Shown: positions 26,362-35,470 of the stretch, piece by piece
How the letters are laid out: each line of letters begins with the position of its first letter
How positions within the stretch are numbered: position 1 is the stretch's first letter
From: Rhizobium sp. J15
Lineage (GTDB): Bacteria > Pseudomonadota > Alphaproteobacteria > Rhizobiales > Rhizobiaceae
Direction of reading: 5' to 3'
Length of the DNA stretch: 64,000 nucleotides
Assembly: GCF_002531825.1 (NCBI RefSeq)
Contig: NZ_NWSX01000017.1
Location: forward strand, 1-64,000
Program-made: the position numbers and the translations under genes
The notes under the pieces: model-generated
Database searches by the model: none
What the model was told of the DNA's origin: nothing
Seen by the model: the letters and a program-made list of their open reading frames with translations, nothing else

Positions 26362-27444
26362 ATGAGTTTCAGAAAGATTGCCGTTCTCGGCCTGGGCAAG
26401 GTCGGGCGGCTGGCGGCAACGCTTTTGCATGAAGGCGGCTTCGAGGTCATCGGCGTCGACGCGCAACTGCCTTCGGGCGAGCTCCCTTTCAAGTGCCGTG
26501 CCGGTGATATCTCCGACCCTCAGGTGATCGGTGCGCTGCTGTCGAATGTCGAGGCGGTGCTGTCTTGCCTGCCCTATCATCTGAACATCGAGCTGGCGCG
26601 CGCCGCGCATCTTGCCGGCATCCATTATTTCGATCTGACGGAAGACGTTCCCACGACCAATTTCATCATCGAGCTGTCGAAGACGGCCCGCGGCCTGATG
26701 GCGCCGCAATGCGGCCTGGCGCCCGGTTTCGTCGGCATCGTCGGCTCAAGCCTTGCCGACGGTTTCGATCGCTGCCGTTCGATCCGCATGCGCGTCGGCG
26801 CTCTGCCGCAGCATCCCACAGGTCTTCTCGGCTACGCCTTCAACTGGTCGCCGGAAGGCGTCGTCAACGAATATCTGAACGATTGCGAGGTCATCGAGGG
26901 CGGCGTGCGCAAGCTCGTCTCGCCGATGGAATGGCACGAGACCGTCTATGTCGGCGGCGTCAAGCTCGAAGCCTTCACGACCTCGGGCGGCCTCGGCACC
27001 ATGTGCGACACCATGCTCGGCAAGATCGACAATCTCGATTACAAGACCATGCGTTATCCCGGCCATATGGAGCTGATGAACTTCTTCTTCCATGAGCTGC
27101 TGATGCGCGACAAGCGCAAGCTCGCCGGCGAGATCCTGACCAATGCCAAGCCGCCTGTTGAAGACGATGTGGTCTATGTGCATGTCGCCGCCGAGGGCAC
27201 GGAGAACGGCAGCCTGCGCCGCAAGGAATTCGTGCGCGCCTATTACCCGATCGAGATCGCCGGCGCGCGCCGTACGGCCATTGCCTGGACGACCTCGGCC
27301 TCCGTCGTCGCTGTCATCGAGATGGTCCGCGACGGCCTGCTGCCTGCGACCGGCTTCCTGCACCAGGAGCACATTCCGCTGGAGATGTTCCTGAAGACGC
27401 CGACCGGCAGCCTCTTCAAGGCCGGCGCCACCAATCACGGCTGA
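26362..27444 (+). CDS. Saccharopine dehydrogenase-like NAD(P)-binding protein
   Basis: A 360-residue protein of the saccharopine dehydrogenase/lysine 6-dehydrogenase type. The Rossmann motif KIAVLGLGKVGRLAATLL is at the N terminus, followed by VEAVLSCLPYHLNIELARAAHLAGIHYFDLTED, typical of the fold, and the C-terminal catalytic-like domain from about residue 120 (APQCGLAPGFVGI). The ATG at 26362 has GGAGG six bases upstream. Standing alone between two hairpins, it is probably monocistronic. The amino-acid substrate is unknown; lysine or saccharopine metabolism is the most reasonable guess. Confidence 0.85.
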   Translation: MSFRKIAVLGLGKVGRLAATLLHEGGFEVIGVDAQLPSGELPFKCRAGDISDPQVIGALLSNVEAVLSCLPYHLNIELARAAHLAGIHYFDLTEDVPTTNFIIELSKTARGLMAPQCGLAPGFVGIVGSSLADGFDRCRSIRMRVGALPQHPTGLLGYAFNWSPEGVVNEYLNDCEVIEGGVRKLVSPMEWHETVYVGGVKLEAFTTSGGLGTMCDTMLGKIDNLDYKTMRYPGHMELMNFFFHELLMRDKRKLAGEILTNAKPPVEDDVVYVHVAAEGTENGSLRRKEFVRAYYPIEIAGARRTAIAWTTSASVVAVIEMVRDGLLPATGFLHQEHIPLEMFLKTPTGSLFKAGATNHG

Positions 27445-27455
27445 GAAATGCTTTT

Positions 27456-27485
27456 CGGCGCGGCAGCGATATCGCTGCCGCGCCG
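27456..27485. repeat. 30-bp perfect palindrome between convergent genes
   Basis: Two directly abutting 15-base complementary arms, very G+C-rich (CGGCGCGGCAGCGAT at left), lie 11 bases past the saccharopine dehydrogenase-like stop and 22 bases before the hemW stop. No T run follows on either strand, so it is not a textbook terminator, but a bidirectional hairpin that stops or stabilises both transcripts is likely. Confidence 0.7.
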
Positions 27486-27507
27486 GAATAAACCCGTTGC
27501 GGGAGCC

Positions 27508-28710
27508 TCAGCAGGCGAGGTCGGCGACGACCGAGTCGAGGATCAGCATGCCGGATGGCGTGCAGCGCAGGCGGGAATTGCCGATCCGCTCGACGAATTT
27601 GTGTTCGAGCAGGAATTCTTCGCGTTTCGGATCGAGCTCGCGTCCCGAAAGCTGCTGCCAGCGCGAAAGGTCGACCCCCTCCCGCAGCCGCAGCCCCATC
27701 AATAGCAGCTCGTCGGCCTGTTCTTCGTAGCCGAGGCGTTCCTGGTCGAGAATGCCGTTGCCGTCGCGCTCAACCATCTCGAGCCAGGCCTCCGGCTTGC
27801 GCTCGGTGGCGGTTGCGATCTTCTCAGGCCCACGCGTCAGCCGGCCGTGCGCGCCGGGGCCAATGCCGGCATAATCGCCGTAACGCCAGTAGGTCAGGTT
27901 GTGCCGGCTTTCAGCACCCGGCCGCGCATGGTTGGAGACCTCATAGGCCGGCATTCCTTCGCGCGCCGTAATCTCCTGCGTTGCCTCGTAGAGCAGCGCC
28001 GATTGCTCACCATCCGGCACGATCAGCTTGCCCGCCTTGTGCAGGCCGTAGAAGGGCGTGCCTTCCTCGATGGTCAGCTGATAGAGCGAAAGATGATCGA
28101 CCGCATAGGAGATGGCTTCCTTCAGCTCCTTCTCCCATTCCTCGACCGTCTGCTCCGGCCGGGCATAGATGAGGTCGAAGGACATGCGCGGGAAGATGTC
28201 GCGCGCCAGCCGGATCGCCTTCAGAGCGTCGGCGACGTCATGCAGCCGCCCGAGGAACTTGAGGTCGCGATCATCAAGCGCCTGCACGCCGAGCGAGACG
28301 CGGTTGACGCCGGCGGCGCGGTAGCCGCGGAAGCGTTCCGCTTCGACGCTCGAAGGGTTCGCCTCCATGGTGATCTCGATGCCGGCAGGCACATGCCAGT
28401 GCCGTGCAATGCCGTCGAGTATGGCGTCGACGGTTTCCGGCTTCATCAGCGAGGGTGTGCCGCCGCCGAGGAAGATGCTCGTCACCGTCTTCGGCCCGCT
28501 CATCGCCCTGACTGCCGCCGTCTCCCTCAGGAAGGCCGATGTAAAGCGCTCCTGATCCACCGGCTGGTGGCGCACATGGCTGTTGAAGTCGCAGTAGGGA
28601 CACTTCGCCGCGCAGAAGGGCCAATGCACGTAGACGCCGAAGCCGGGCTCGCCGGTATCGGGCAAGAGCGCCGCATCGCGCGAGAGGCTTGGCGTATCGA
28701 AATTGCCCAC
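27508..28710 (-). CDS. hemW: HemW, radical SAM heme chaperone
   Basis: A 400-residue radical SAM protein of the HemN superfamily. The cluster motif CAAKCPYCDF near residue 33 has three cysteines and Phe where true HemN has a fourth Cys, the HemW pattern; SIFLGGGTPSLM and EITMEANPSSVE are further radical SAM blocks, and the C-terminal HemN_C domain ends near 395. HemW is thought to insert heme into respiratory enzymes rather than to act as a coproporphyrinogen oxidase. It is nine bases downstream of rdgB, in the order rph-VOC-rdgB-hemW. Confidence 0.93.
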   Translation of the reverse strand: MGNFDTPSLSRDAALLPDTGEPGFGVYVHWPFCAAKCPYCDFNSHVRHQPVDQERFTSAFLRETAAVRAMSGPKTVTSIFLGGGTPSLMKPETVDAILDGIARHWHVPAGIEITMEANPSSVEAERFRGYRAAGVNRVSLGVQALDDRDLKFLGRLHDVADALKAIRLARDIFPRMSFDLIYARPEQTVEEWEKELKEAISYAVDHLSLYQLTIEEGTPFYGLHKAGKLIVPDGEQSALLYEATQEITAREGMPAYEVSNHARPGAESRHNLTYWRYGDYAGIGPGAHGRLTRGPEKIATATERKPEAWLEMVERDGNGILDQERLGYEEQADELLLMGLRLREGVDLSRWQQLSGRELDPKREEFLLEHKFVERIGNSRLRCTPSGMLILDSVVADLAC

Positions 28711-28719
28711 GAACAGACC

Positions 28720-29364
28720 TTATGCCTCCAGGCAGGTTTCGACGAAGAGCTTGAAGGCGCGCGCCCGGTGCGACAGCGCCTGCGGCTTGCCGACGTTCCA
28801 GCCGTGCTTTTCCTCGCCGCTCATCTCGCCGAAGGTAACGCCGTAACCCTCCGGCTGGAAGACCGGATCATAGCCGAAGCCCTGAGTGCCGCGCGGCGGC
28901 CAGACGACATTGCCTTCCACCTCGCCGCGGAACAGTTCCGTATGGCCGTCAGGCCAGGCGAGGCAAAGCACGCTGACGAAACGCGCCTTGCGCTGTTCGG
29001 GCGTCTTCGCGCCGGCATCCTGCAGCGCCTTTTCCACCTTGGCCATCGCCATGTCGAAATCGCGCGTGCCGTCGGGCTTCTCCGCCCAATTGGCGGTATA
29101 GACACCGGGATCGCCGCCAAGCGCATCGACCATCAGCCCGGAATCGTCCGACAGCGCCGGCATACCGGCTGATTTGGCCGAGGCGACCGCCTTGATCGTT
29201 GCATTCTCCTCGAAGCTGGTGCCGGTTTCGTCGGGCTCGACGAAATTCAGCTCGGCGGCCGATTTGGCGGTGAAGCCGAGCGGTCCGATCAGTTCCTGGA
29301 TCTCGCGGATCTTGCCGGCATTGTGGCTGGCGACGACGATGGTCTTCGTTTCGAGCTTGCGCAT
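28720..29364 (-). CDS. rdgB: Non-canonical purine NTP pyrophosphatase (ITPase/XTPase)
   Basis: A 214-residue HAM1/RdgB house-cleaning enzyme that hydrolyses dITP, ITP and XTP to monophosphates. The signature [18 protein letters not shown] is near residue 9, [33 protein letters not shown] (with catalytic Asp) near 50, and [20 protein letters not shown] near 155, then SHRARAF. It directly abuts the VOC gene stop and lies in the rph operon, a common pairing for these two genes. Confidence 0.96.
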   Translation of the reverse strand: MRKLETKTIVVASHNAGKIREIQELIGPLGFTAKSAAELNFVEPDETGTSFEENATIKAVASAKSAGMPALSDDSGLMVDALGGDPGVYTANWAEKPDGTRDFDMAMAKVEKALQDAGAKTPEQRKARFVSVLCLAWPDGHTELFRGEVEGNVVWPPRGTQGFGYDPVFQPEGYGVTFGEMSGEEKHGWNVGKPQALSHRARAFKLFVETCLEA

Positions 29365-29790
29365 TCAGTTATCCTGTTCGATGCCCCAGATTTTAGCCTC
29401 AGCGCATTCCAGGCTGTTGCCGGCTGGATCGCGGAAATAGATCGAGCGGCCGCCATTCGGCCAATGCACCTCGGATTCGATCGCCACGCCGGCGGCTCGC
29501 AACCGTTCGGCCATGGCATCGATATTGCGGCCGGACACCCTGAAGCAGGCATGGCCCTGGCCTGATGTGCCGTGCGGCGGCACCTGCAGCGCATCGGGCG
29601 CCGGCGGCTTTACCGTTTCCTCGGGATTGAAGATCAGGAGAACGCCCAGCCCGCAGCGGAAGAAGACATGCCGGTTGGCGGCACGGGTGATCTTTTCGAG
29701 CCCGAGAACGTTCTCGTAGAACGCCTCGGCCTGATCGAGATCACGCGCGTAGAGCGCCGTTTCCAACATGCCTTCCAGCATGGGGTTCAT
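29365..29790 (-). CDS. VOC family protein
   Basis: A 141-residue vicinal-oxygen-chelate protein with two units: [23 protein letters not shown] (about 10-32) and [23 protein letters not shown] (about 79-101), and the end motif [18 protein letters not shown]. Its start overlaps the rph stop (ATGA) and its stop touches the rdgB start, so it is translated in series with both. Glyoxalase-like or dioxygenase activity is possible; none can be chosen. Confidence 0.88.
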   Translation of the reverse strand: MNPMLEGMLETALYARDLDQAEAFYENVLGLEKITRAANRHVFFRCGLGVLLIFNPEETVKPPAPDALQVPPHGTSGQGHACFRVSGRNIDAMAERLRAAGVAIESEVHWPNGGRSIYFRDPAGNSLECAEAKIWGIEQDN

Positions 29791-30506
29791 CCCGCAATGG
29801 CCTCTTTCTGCAGGGCGACGAGTTCGCCGATGCCGTTCTTGGCAAGATGCATCAGCGAGGTGAATTCCTCTTCGCTGAAGGGCGCGCCTTCAGCCGTGCC
29901 CTGGATCTCGACGATCCCGCCGGCGCCCGTCATCACGAAGTTCGCATCGGTCTCGGCCGAGGAATCCTCGAGATAATCGAGATCGATGACCGGCTGGCTG
30001 GCGAAAACGCCGCAGGAGATGGCGGCGACATGATCCTTCAGGACCCGGTCGACCTTGATCATGTTGCGGCTTTCCATCCATTTCAGGCAGTCGTAAAGCG
30101 CGATCCAACCGCCGGTGATCGAGGCCGTCCGTGTGCCGCCGTCGGCCTGGATGACGTCGCAGTCGAGCGTGATCTGTCTTTCGCCGAGCGCCTGCAGATC
30201 GACGACGGCGCGCAGCGAGCGGCCGATCAGTCGCTGGATTTCCTGGGTGCGCCCGCCTTGCTTGCCGGCCGCCGCCTCGCGCTTCATCCGCTCGCCCGTC
30301 GCCCGCGGCAGCATGCCATATTCGGCCGTGACCCAGCCCTTGCCGGTATTGCGCAGCCACGGCGGCGTCTTTTCTTCGAGGCTTGCCGTGCAGAGCACGT
30401 GCGTATCGCCGAATTTCACCAGGCAGGAGCCTTCCGCATGCTTGGAAAAGTTGCGCTCGAACGAGACCTTGCGCATCTGGTCGGTTTTTCTGCCTGAAGG
30501 CCGCAT
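29787..30506 (-). CDS. rph: Ribonuclease PH
   Basis: A 239-residue phosphorolytic 3'-5' exoribonuclease that trims tRNA 3' ends. The start [45 protein letters not shown] is the family N terminus; [40 protein letters not shown] holds the phosphate- and RNA-binding arginines. The ATG at 30504-30506 has AGGAGATA eight bases upstream, so the longer frame was rejected. First gene of the rph-VOC-rdgB-hemW run and divergent from hrcA, as in many alphaproteobacteria. Confidence 0.97.
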   Translation of the reverse strand: MRPSGRKTDQMRKVSFERNFSKHAEGSCLVKFGDTHVLCTASLEEKTPPWLRNTGKGWVTAEYGMLPRATGERMKREAAAGKQGGRTQEIQRLIGRSLRAVVDLQALGERQITLDCDVIQADGGTRTASITGGWIALYDCLKWMESRNMIKVDRVLKDHVAAISCGVFASQPVIDLDYLEDSSAETDANFVMTGAGGIVEIQGTAEGAPFSEEEFTSLMHLAKNGIGELVALQKEAIAG

Positions 30507-30568
30507 TCTTATCTCCTGGAGTTGTTGACCGCTTCTACGATTGGCCGCGCCCATTTGCAAATTCCCTT

Positions 30569-30596
30569 TTGCCACGGGTGCGAGTTTGACTATATT
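30569..30596 (+). promoter_or_regulatory. Sigma-70-type promoter of hrcA
   Basis: TTGCCA at 30569-30574 and TATATT at 30591-30596 with a 16-base spacer, 36 bases before the hrcA start codon. No CIRCE inverted repeat (TTAGCACTC-N9-GAGTGCTAA) was seen here, so hrcA autorepression is not indicated. Confidence 0.55.
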
Positions 30597-30631
30597 TTCG
30601 AGAGCATCATCAGCGTGGGTTCGAGAGGTTC

Positions 30632-31720
30632 ATGGGCATCAGGTCGACGTCGGTTTCGGATGCCGTTGCTGCATTGGACGAGCGCTCCAGGGAAATTTTC
30701 CGCCGCATCGTCGAAGGCTATCTGGAAAGCGGCGAGCCGCTCGGCTCGCGCAATCTGTCGCGCCTTCTGCCGATGTCGCTCTCGCCGGCCTCGGTGCGCA
30801 ACGTCATGAGCGATCTCGAAGAGCTCGGGCTGATCTATTCGCCGCATGTCAGCGCCGGCCGGCTGCCGACCCAGATCGGCCTGCGCTTCTTCGTCGACGC
30901 CTTCATGCAGGTCGGCGATCTCTCCGCAGAGGACCGCGCCAATATCGACCGGCAGGTCCGGGGCGAAGCCGGCGGCAATCCTCTGGAATCGATGATGAAC
31001 GAGGCAAGCCGCATGCTGTCGGGCATTTCGCGCGGCGCCGGCCTCGTCATCACCTCGAAAAGCGATCCGGTGCTGAAACATGTCGAGTTCATCCGGCTCG
31101 AGCCGACCAAGGCGCTCGCCGTGCTCGTCGGCGATCACGACCAGGTGGAAAACCGCATCATCGAGCTGCCGGCGGGCGTTACCTCCTCGCAATTGACGGA
31201 AGCGGCGAATTTCCTCAATGCCCATATGTCCGGTCAGACCCTGCCGGAGCTGCGCAAGCAATTGAGCCGTTTGAAGGATGATGTCCGTCACGAACTCGAT
31301 GCCTTGTCGCGCGATCTCGTCGAGCGCGGCATCGCCGTCTGGGCCGGCAGCCCTGATGAGGGGAAGCCCGCCCAACTCATCATCCGCGGCCGCGCCAATC
31401 TGCTCGAAGGCCTTGCCGGCGCCGAGGATATCGACCGGCTGCGCATGCTGTTCGACGATCTGGAAAAGAAGGACAGCCTGATCGAGCTTCTCAATCTGGC
31501 CGAAAGCGGTTCGGGCGTGCGCATCTTCATCGGCTCGGAAAACAAACTCTTCTCGCTGTCCGGCTCGTCGCTCATCGTCGCGCCCTATCGTGACGAGGAT
31601 GACCGGATCGTCGGCGCCGTCGGCGTTATCGGCCCGACGCGGCTCAATTATTCGCGCATCGTGCCGATGGTGGATTATACCGCCCAGCTCGTCTCCCGCC
31701 TTTCGCGCAATCCGCTTTGA
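30632..31720 (+). CDS. hrcA: Heat-inducible transcription repressor HrcA
   Basis: A 362-residue repressor that binds CIRCE operators upstream of groESL-type genes and needs GroEL for folding. The winged-helix N terminus contains IFRRIVEGYLESGEPLGSRNLSRLLPMSLSPASVRNVMSDLEELGLI, the GAF-like middle domain spans about 100-330, and the C terminus has GPTRLNYSRIVPMVDYTAQLVS. It precedes grpE in the usual alphaproteobacterial order. The operators it controls are not in this window. Confidence 0.96.
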   Translation: MGIRSTSVSDAVAALDERSREIFRRIVEGYLESGEPLGSRNLSRLLPMSLSPASVRNVMSDLEELGLIYSPHVSAGRLPTQIGLRFFVDAFMQVGDLSAEDRANIDRQVRGEAGGNPLESMMNEASRMLSGISRGAGLVITSKSDPVLKHVEFIRLEPTKALAVLVGDHDQVENRIIELPAGVTSSQLTEAANFLNAHMSGQTLPELRKQLSRLKDDVRHELDALSRDLVERGIAVWAGSPDEGKPAQLIIRGRANLLEGLAGAEDIDRLRMLFDDLEKKDSLIELLNLAESGSGVRIFIGSENKLFSLSGSSLIVAPYRDEDDRIVGAVGVIGPTRLNYSRIVPMVDYTAQLVSRLSRNPL

Positions 31721-31768
31721 AGCTGTCGCCGCCGAAGATACGGAATCTTCTCTTCTTCGTCACGCAGA

Positions 31769-31797
31769 CTTGATTTTTTCCGGTCAAACCTCGATAT
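31769..31797 (+). promoter_or_regulatory. RpoH-type heat-shock promoter of grpE
   Basis: CTTGAT at 31769-31774 and CGATAT at 31792-31797, separated by 17 bases, match the alphaproteobacterial sigma-32 pattern (CTTG... and CnATAT). It ends 34 bases before the grpE ATG, giving grpE heat control independent of hrcA. Confidence 0.6.
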
Positions 31798-31831
31798 CGG
31801 GCGCATCTGAAGACACCAACCGGAGACCGTC

Positions 31832-32467
31832 ATGACCGATGAAACGACGAAAAACGGACCTGACGCAACTGCGGCCGATGCCGCAGCCGACGCCGCCGCC
31901 AACGTCGAGATTGATAATGCCGGGCAGGAGGAGGCAAAGCAGCCGGATCCGCTCGAGCTTCTGAAGGCCGAGAATGCCGAGCTGCGCGACCGCTATCTGC
32001 GCCTTGCCGCCGAGATGGACAATCTGCGGCGCCGCACCGAGCGCGAGGTCAAGGACGCCAAGTCCTATTCCGTCGCCGGCTTTGCGCGCGACATGCTCGC
32101 CGTTTCCGACAATCTGCGCCGGGCGCTGGATGCGATCTCGCCGGAGGCCAAGGCCACAGCCGATGCCGGCCTGACCACGCTGATCGAAGGCGTGGATATG
32201 ACCGAGCGCTCCATGCTCTCGGCGCTTGAGCGCCATGGTGTGCGCAAGCTGGAGCCGGTCGGCCAGAAGTTCGATCCCAATTTCCATCAGGCGATGTTCG
32301 AAGTGCCGAACCCCGAAGTGCCGAACAACACCGTCGTCCAGGTCGTGCAGGCAGGTTTCACCATCGGCGAGCGCGTGCTGCGCCCGGCCATGGTCGGCGT
32401 CGCCAAGGGCGGCCCGAAGCCGGTCGAAGCCGAAGCCAATTCCGTCTTCGACGAGAAGGACGCCTGA
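31832..32467 (+). CDS. grpE: Nucleotide exchange factor GrpE
   Basis: A 211-residue cochaperone that releases ADP from DnaK. An acidic low-complexity N terminus (about 1-45) leads into a long coiled coil ([32 protein letters not shown]) and the C-terminal beta domain with the GrpE signature [50 protein letters not shown]. Preceded by its own RpoH-type promoter and 111 bases after hrcA. Confidence 0.97.
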   Translation: MTDETTKNGPDATAADAAADAAANVEIDNAGQEEAKQPDPLELLKAENAELRDRYLRLAAEMDNLRRRTEREVKDAKSYSVAGFARDMLAVSDNLRRALDAISPEAKATADAGLTTLIEGVDMTERSMLSALERHGVRKLEPVGQKFDPNFHQAMFEVPNPEVPNNTVVQVVQAGFTIGERVLRPAMVGVAKGGPKPVEAEANSVFDEKDA

Positions 32468-32471
32468 GTTT

Positions 32472-32500
32472 CTTTCCTTCCCTCCGATAGGGAAGGAAAG
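32472..32500. repeat. Hairpin between convergent grpE and nucleoside hydrolase genes
   Basis: Perfect 12-base arms CTTTCCTTCCCT and AGGGAAGGAAAG around a 5-base loop, four bases after the grpE stop. There is no T run on either strand, so its role as a terminator is uncertain. Confidence 0.6.
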
Positions 32501-32509
32501 CCGAAAAAG

Positions 32510-33454
32510 TCAGATGCGGGCGAAGCGTTCGGTCAGCAGATCGAAGAAGCCGTCCGCATCGACGAAGCGCATAACCGTCGCATTGCGTTTGCGCTCGGTC
32601 ACATGCCACCAGTCGACCACGGTCATGCCGACGGTGAGTTCGGACTGGATCTCGATCTCGACATTGCAATGCCGCCCTTTGAAAAGCTCCGGCTTCAAGA
32701 GGTAGGCGATAACGGTGGGGTCGTGCAGCGGCCCGCCGTCGGAACCGTATTTCTCGATATCGAAGCGCTCGAAGAATTCCAGCATCTCGACCATCGCCTT
32801 GGCCGGCGCCGTGCCGATCTCGGCCATGCGCTTCACCCGGTCCTTGCGGGTCAGCAGCTGATGCGTCACGTCGAGCGGCATCATCACGATCGGAACGCCG
32901 GAGCGGAAGACGATGTCGGCCGCCTCAGGATCGACGTAGATGTTGAATTCGGCGGCCGGTGTGATGTTGCCGCCTTCGAAGAAGCCGCCGCCCATCGTCA
33001 CCAGCTCGCGGATACGCGGAATGATGTCGGGCGCCTTCTGGAAGGCCATGCCGATATTGGTGAGCGGCCCGAGCGTGCAGAGCGTCACGCTGCCTTCAGG
33101 CTCGCGGCGCAGCGTCTCGATGATGAAATCGACGGAATGGCCGGGCTGCAGCGCCATCGTCGGTTCGTCGAGTTCGGGGCCGTCGAGGCCGGTCTTGCCG
33201 TGCACATGCTCTGCCGTCACCAGCTTGCGGGCGATCGGCCTGTCGGCGCCGGCGAAGACCTTCGTCTCCGGCCGGCCGCAGAGTTCGCAGACGATGCGCG
33301 CGTTGCGGCTGGTGAGCGGAAGCGGCACGTTGCCGGCAACCGTCGTGATGCCGAGCACCTCCAGCTCTTCGGGGCTGCCGAAGGCAAGCATGATGGCGGC
33401 TGCATCGTCCTGGCCGGGATCCGTGTCGATGATGATTTTTCTCACGTTTGCCAT
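32510..33454 (-). CDS. Inosine/uridine-preferring nucleoside hydrolase
   Basis: A 314-residue nucleoside N-ribohydrolase. The calcium-binding signature IIIDTDPGQDDAAAIMLAF is near residue 6; TLGPLTNIGMAFQ, GGGFFEGGNITPAAEFNIYVDPEAADIVF and GPLHDPTVIAYLL carry the remaining ribose and metal ligands, including the late Asp. It splits nucleosides into base and ribose for salvage. I chose the ATG at 33452-33454, just before the conserved strand; an ATG at 33499 with GGGAG upstream would add 15 residues and is possible. The gene is alone on its strand. Confidence 0.92.
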   Translation of the reverse strand: MANVRKIIIDTDPGQDDAAAIMLAFGSPEELEVLGITTVAGNVPLPLTSRNARIVCELCGRPETKVFAGADRPIARKLVTAEHVHGKTGLDGPELDEPTMALQPGHSVDFIIETLRREPEGSVTLCTLGPLTNIGMAFQKAPDIIPRIRELVTMGGGFFEGGNITPAAEFNIYVDPEAADIVFRSGVPIVMMPLDVTHQLLTRKDRVKRMAEIGTAPAKAMVEMLEFFERFDIEKYGSDGGPLHDPTVIAYLLKPELFKGRHCNVEIEIQSELTVGMTVVDWWHVTERKRNATVMRFVDADGFFDLLTERFARI

Positions 33455-33632
33455 TCCGATCGTCCCATCCTCGCGGCGCTCTGTTTCCGCATGCACCATT
33501 TTATTCATCTCCCGTCACAAATCAGCACATCCGTGCGGGCACGTTTTGATGCGAGGCAGCCCGCATTTTGTCAAGCAAGGAGGCCGCCGCGCAGCCTAAA
33601 TCGAAGGGGCGGCGCCGACATCTCGCCTGCGC

Positions 33633-33661
33633 CTTGCAGGGCCGGGATCCTGTCCCCATAT
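33633..33661 (+). promoter_or_regulatory. RpoH-type heat-shock promoter of hsp20
   Basis: CTTGCA at 33633-33638, a 17-base spacer and CCATAT at 33656-33661, very close to the alphaproteobacterial sigma-32 consensus, 65 bases before the Hsp20 start codon. Confidence 0.72.
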
Positions 33662-33726
33662 TAGCGCCATCCGGATGCTGCGTATAAGGTCCGGGATGGT
33701 CGCTTGCGTCAAGGACTTGAAAACAG

Positions 33727-34152
33727 ATGAGCCGCATTACCCCTTTCGCCAGCCCGCTGCTTCTGGGCTTCGATGCTATGGAAAAGACGCTGGAGCGCAT
33801 TTCCAAGGCGAGCGACGGTTATCCGCCCTACAATATCGAACGAATCGCCGCCGATAGCGGCGCGCCCGAGCGCCTGCGCATCACCCTTGCCGTTGCCGGT
33901 TTCAGCGAGGAGGAACTCGACGTTTCCACCGAGGAAAACCAGCTTGTGATCCGCGGCCGCCAGGCGGAGCAGGGCGAGCGGGACTATCTCTATCGCGGCA
34001 TTGCTTCCCGGCAGTTCCAGCGTACCTTCGTACTGGCAGACGGCATGCAGGTCTTGGGCGCCGGCCTGAAGAACGGCTTGCTCTCCGTCGATCTAATTCG
34101 TCCGGAACCCGCGCGCATGGTCAAGAAAATTAACATTTCGGTCTCACAGTAG
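33727..34152 (+). CDS. Hsp20/IbpA-type small heat-shock protein
   Basis: A 141-residue alpha-crystallin-domain chaperone of the class A rhizobial group. The start YPPYNIERIAADS leads into the beta-sandwich LRITLAVAGFSEEELDVSTEENQLVIRGR, then YLYRGIASRQFQRTFVLADGMQVLGAGLKNGLLSVDLIRP; the C-terminal IxI motif that docks oligomers reads KINISVSQ. It holds unfolded proteins for later refolding by DnaK. An RpoH-type promoter precedes it and DUF1150 follows, an arrangement often seen in Rhizobiales. Confidence 0.95.
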   Translation: MSRITPFASPLLLGFDAMEKTLERISKASDGYPPYNIERIAADSGAPERLRITLAVAGFSEEELDVSTEENQLVIRGRQAEQGERDYLYRGIASRQFQRTFVLADGMQVLGAGLKNGLLSVDLIRPEPARMVKKINISVSQ

Positions 34153-34201
34153 CACAACGGTTTCCAAAAACCGTTGGTCCCTTCTCTCGGGAGGAACAGG
34201 A

Positions 34202-34459
34202 ATGTTGATGAAAGAAGCCACGTCTCGTCTGACCAAGTCCGAGCTTGCCCATATCGGCAACGGCGAGGTCGCCTATATCAGAAAGATGCGCACCGAAGAG
34301 GTCGCCAAGTGCTTTCCCGAGGCGCCGGATATCGATCCGAACGTCGATCTCTGGGCACTCTTCGGCGCCGACGGCACGCCAATCCTCTTGACGGACAACC
34401 GCTCCAGCACCTTCTTCAAGGCTGCCGAGGATGAACTGAAGACGGTCAGCCTGCACTGA
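34202..34459 (+). CDS. DUF1150 family small protein
   Basis: An 85-residue alphaproteobacterial protein with the family core GEVAYIRKMRTEEVAKCFPEAPDIDPNVDLWALFGADGTPILLTDNRSSTFFKAAEDELKTV. Its position 49 bases after hsp20, behind a GGGAGGA ribosome-binding site, suggests cotranscription from the heat-shock promoter. Function is not known; the pairing suggests a stress or translation-linked role. Confidence 0.9.
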   Translation: MLMKEATSRLTKSELAHIGNGEVAYIRKMRTEEVAKCFPEAPDIDPNVDLWALFGADGTPILLTDNRSSTFFKAAEDELKTVSLH

Positions 34460-34530
34460 CTGTCGAAGAGGTGCTTAATTATCGCGACGCTGCCTCAAGA
34501 TAGGCTGCTCGCCGTTGGTGTCGTGCCCGT

Positions 34531-34724
34531 GGCCCCCCTCATCCGACCCTTCGGGCCACCTTCTCCCCGCTAGGGAGAAGAGGAAGCAAGGCGAGCCGAC
34601 ACTGGCCAAACGAACCTTTCCGCTTAAAGACACTCCGTCCAACGGAGGCGATGGCGAAGCGGCATTCTCCCTCTTCTCCCCAGCGGGGAGAAGGTGGCCC
34701 GCAGGGCCGGATGAGGGGGCCCCA
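34531..34724. repeat. RIME-like pair of inverted intergenic repeats
   Basis: Two copies of a roughly 53-base palindromic unit face each other: 34531-34582 (CCCTCATCCG...GGGCCACCTTCTCCCCGC) and 34671-34724 as its reverse complement, with about 90% identity. Between them are 88 bases without a gene. This matches Rhizobium-specific intergenic mosaic elements. RNA from it could fold into a long stem downstream of the hsp20-DUF1150 transcript and of trmB. Confidence 0.8.
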
Positions 34725-34768
34725 CGGCATGCCTTTCATGAGCGCCCTTCGCCGAACTTCCCTGAGCC

Positions 34769-35470
34769 TCAGACCTTCCTGAACGTCAGATAGGCTGAAG
34801 ACCGGCCCTCGCGCCGCGCCTTGGCCTCGTAGCGGGTGCTCGGCCAGCCCTGGTAAGGCGTCAGCCAGTCCGCGGCATTTTCGGCCAGCCAGTCGAAGCC
34901 GCCGTGGTCGCGGCATTTGAGCAGCGTCCAGTTCACATAGGTGTCGATGTCGGAGGCAAAGCAGAAAAGGCCGCCGGGCTTCAGCACGCGGTGAAAGCGG
35001 TCGAGATTGGTCTTCGAGACGAAGCGCCGTTTCCAGTGCTTCCGCTTCGGCCAGGGGTCGGGATAGAGCAGATCAATCTGGTCGAGCGACGCGTCGGGCA
35101 GCCAGTCAAGCAGTTGCGTCGCGTCGTCATTATAGACGCGGATGTTTCGCGCGCCCGTCTGGCCGACGCGCGCAAGCAGCTTCTGCATGGAATTGACGAA
35201 AGGTTCGACGCCGATGAAACCGGTGGACGGCGTCTCGAGCGCGCGGTGCATCAGATGCTCGCCGCCGCCGAAACCGATTTCCAGCCGCAATGTCTTGACC
35301 GGAACCGGAAAAAGCGAAGTCAGCGGCCCCGGTGGAGCCGCCGAGAGATCGATGAGGAATGCCGGCAGCAGGCTGTTTAACGTCTCGGCCTGCTGTTCGC
35401 GCAGGGCCTTACCCTTGCGGCGACCGAAGAAGGCTTCGGTCGCCCGGCCCCGGCGTTCCATATCCGTCAT
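34769..35470 (-). CDS. trmB: tRNA (guanine-N7-)-methyltransferase
   Basis: A 233-residue SAM-dependent enzyme that makes m7G46 in tRNA. SAM motif [15 protein letters not shown] is near residue 60; the TrmB signature [20 protein letters not shown] near residue 131 and the C-terminal [23 protein letters not shown] are complete. Its start overlaps the metK stop by four bases, so it is translated after metK and uses the SAM that enzyme makes. Confidence 0.97.
   Translation of the reverse strand: MTDMERRGRATEAFFGRRKGKALREQQAETLNSLLPAFLIDLSAAPPGPLTSLFPVPVKTLRLEIGFGGGEHLMHRALETPSTGFIGVEPFVNSMQKLLARVGQTGARNIRVYNDDATQLLDWLPDASLDQIDLLYPDPWPKRKHWKRRFVSKTNLDRFHRVLKPGGLFCFASDIDTYVNWTLLKCRDHGGFDWLAENAADWLTPYQGWPSTRYEAKARREGRSSAYLTFRKV

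Noticed and set aside
30507-30631. CIRCE element upstream of hrcA
   Set aside because: No TTAGCACTC/GAGTGCTAA inverted repeat present.
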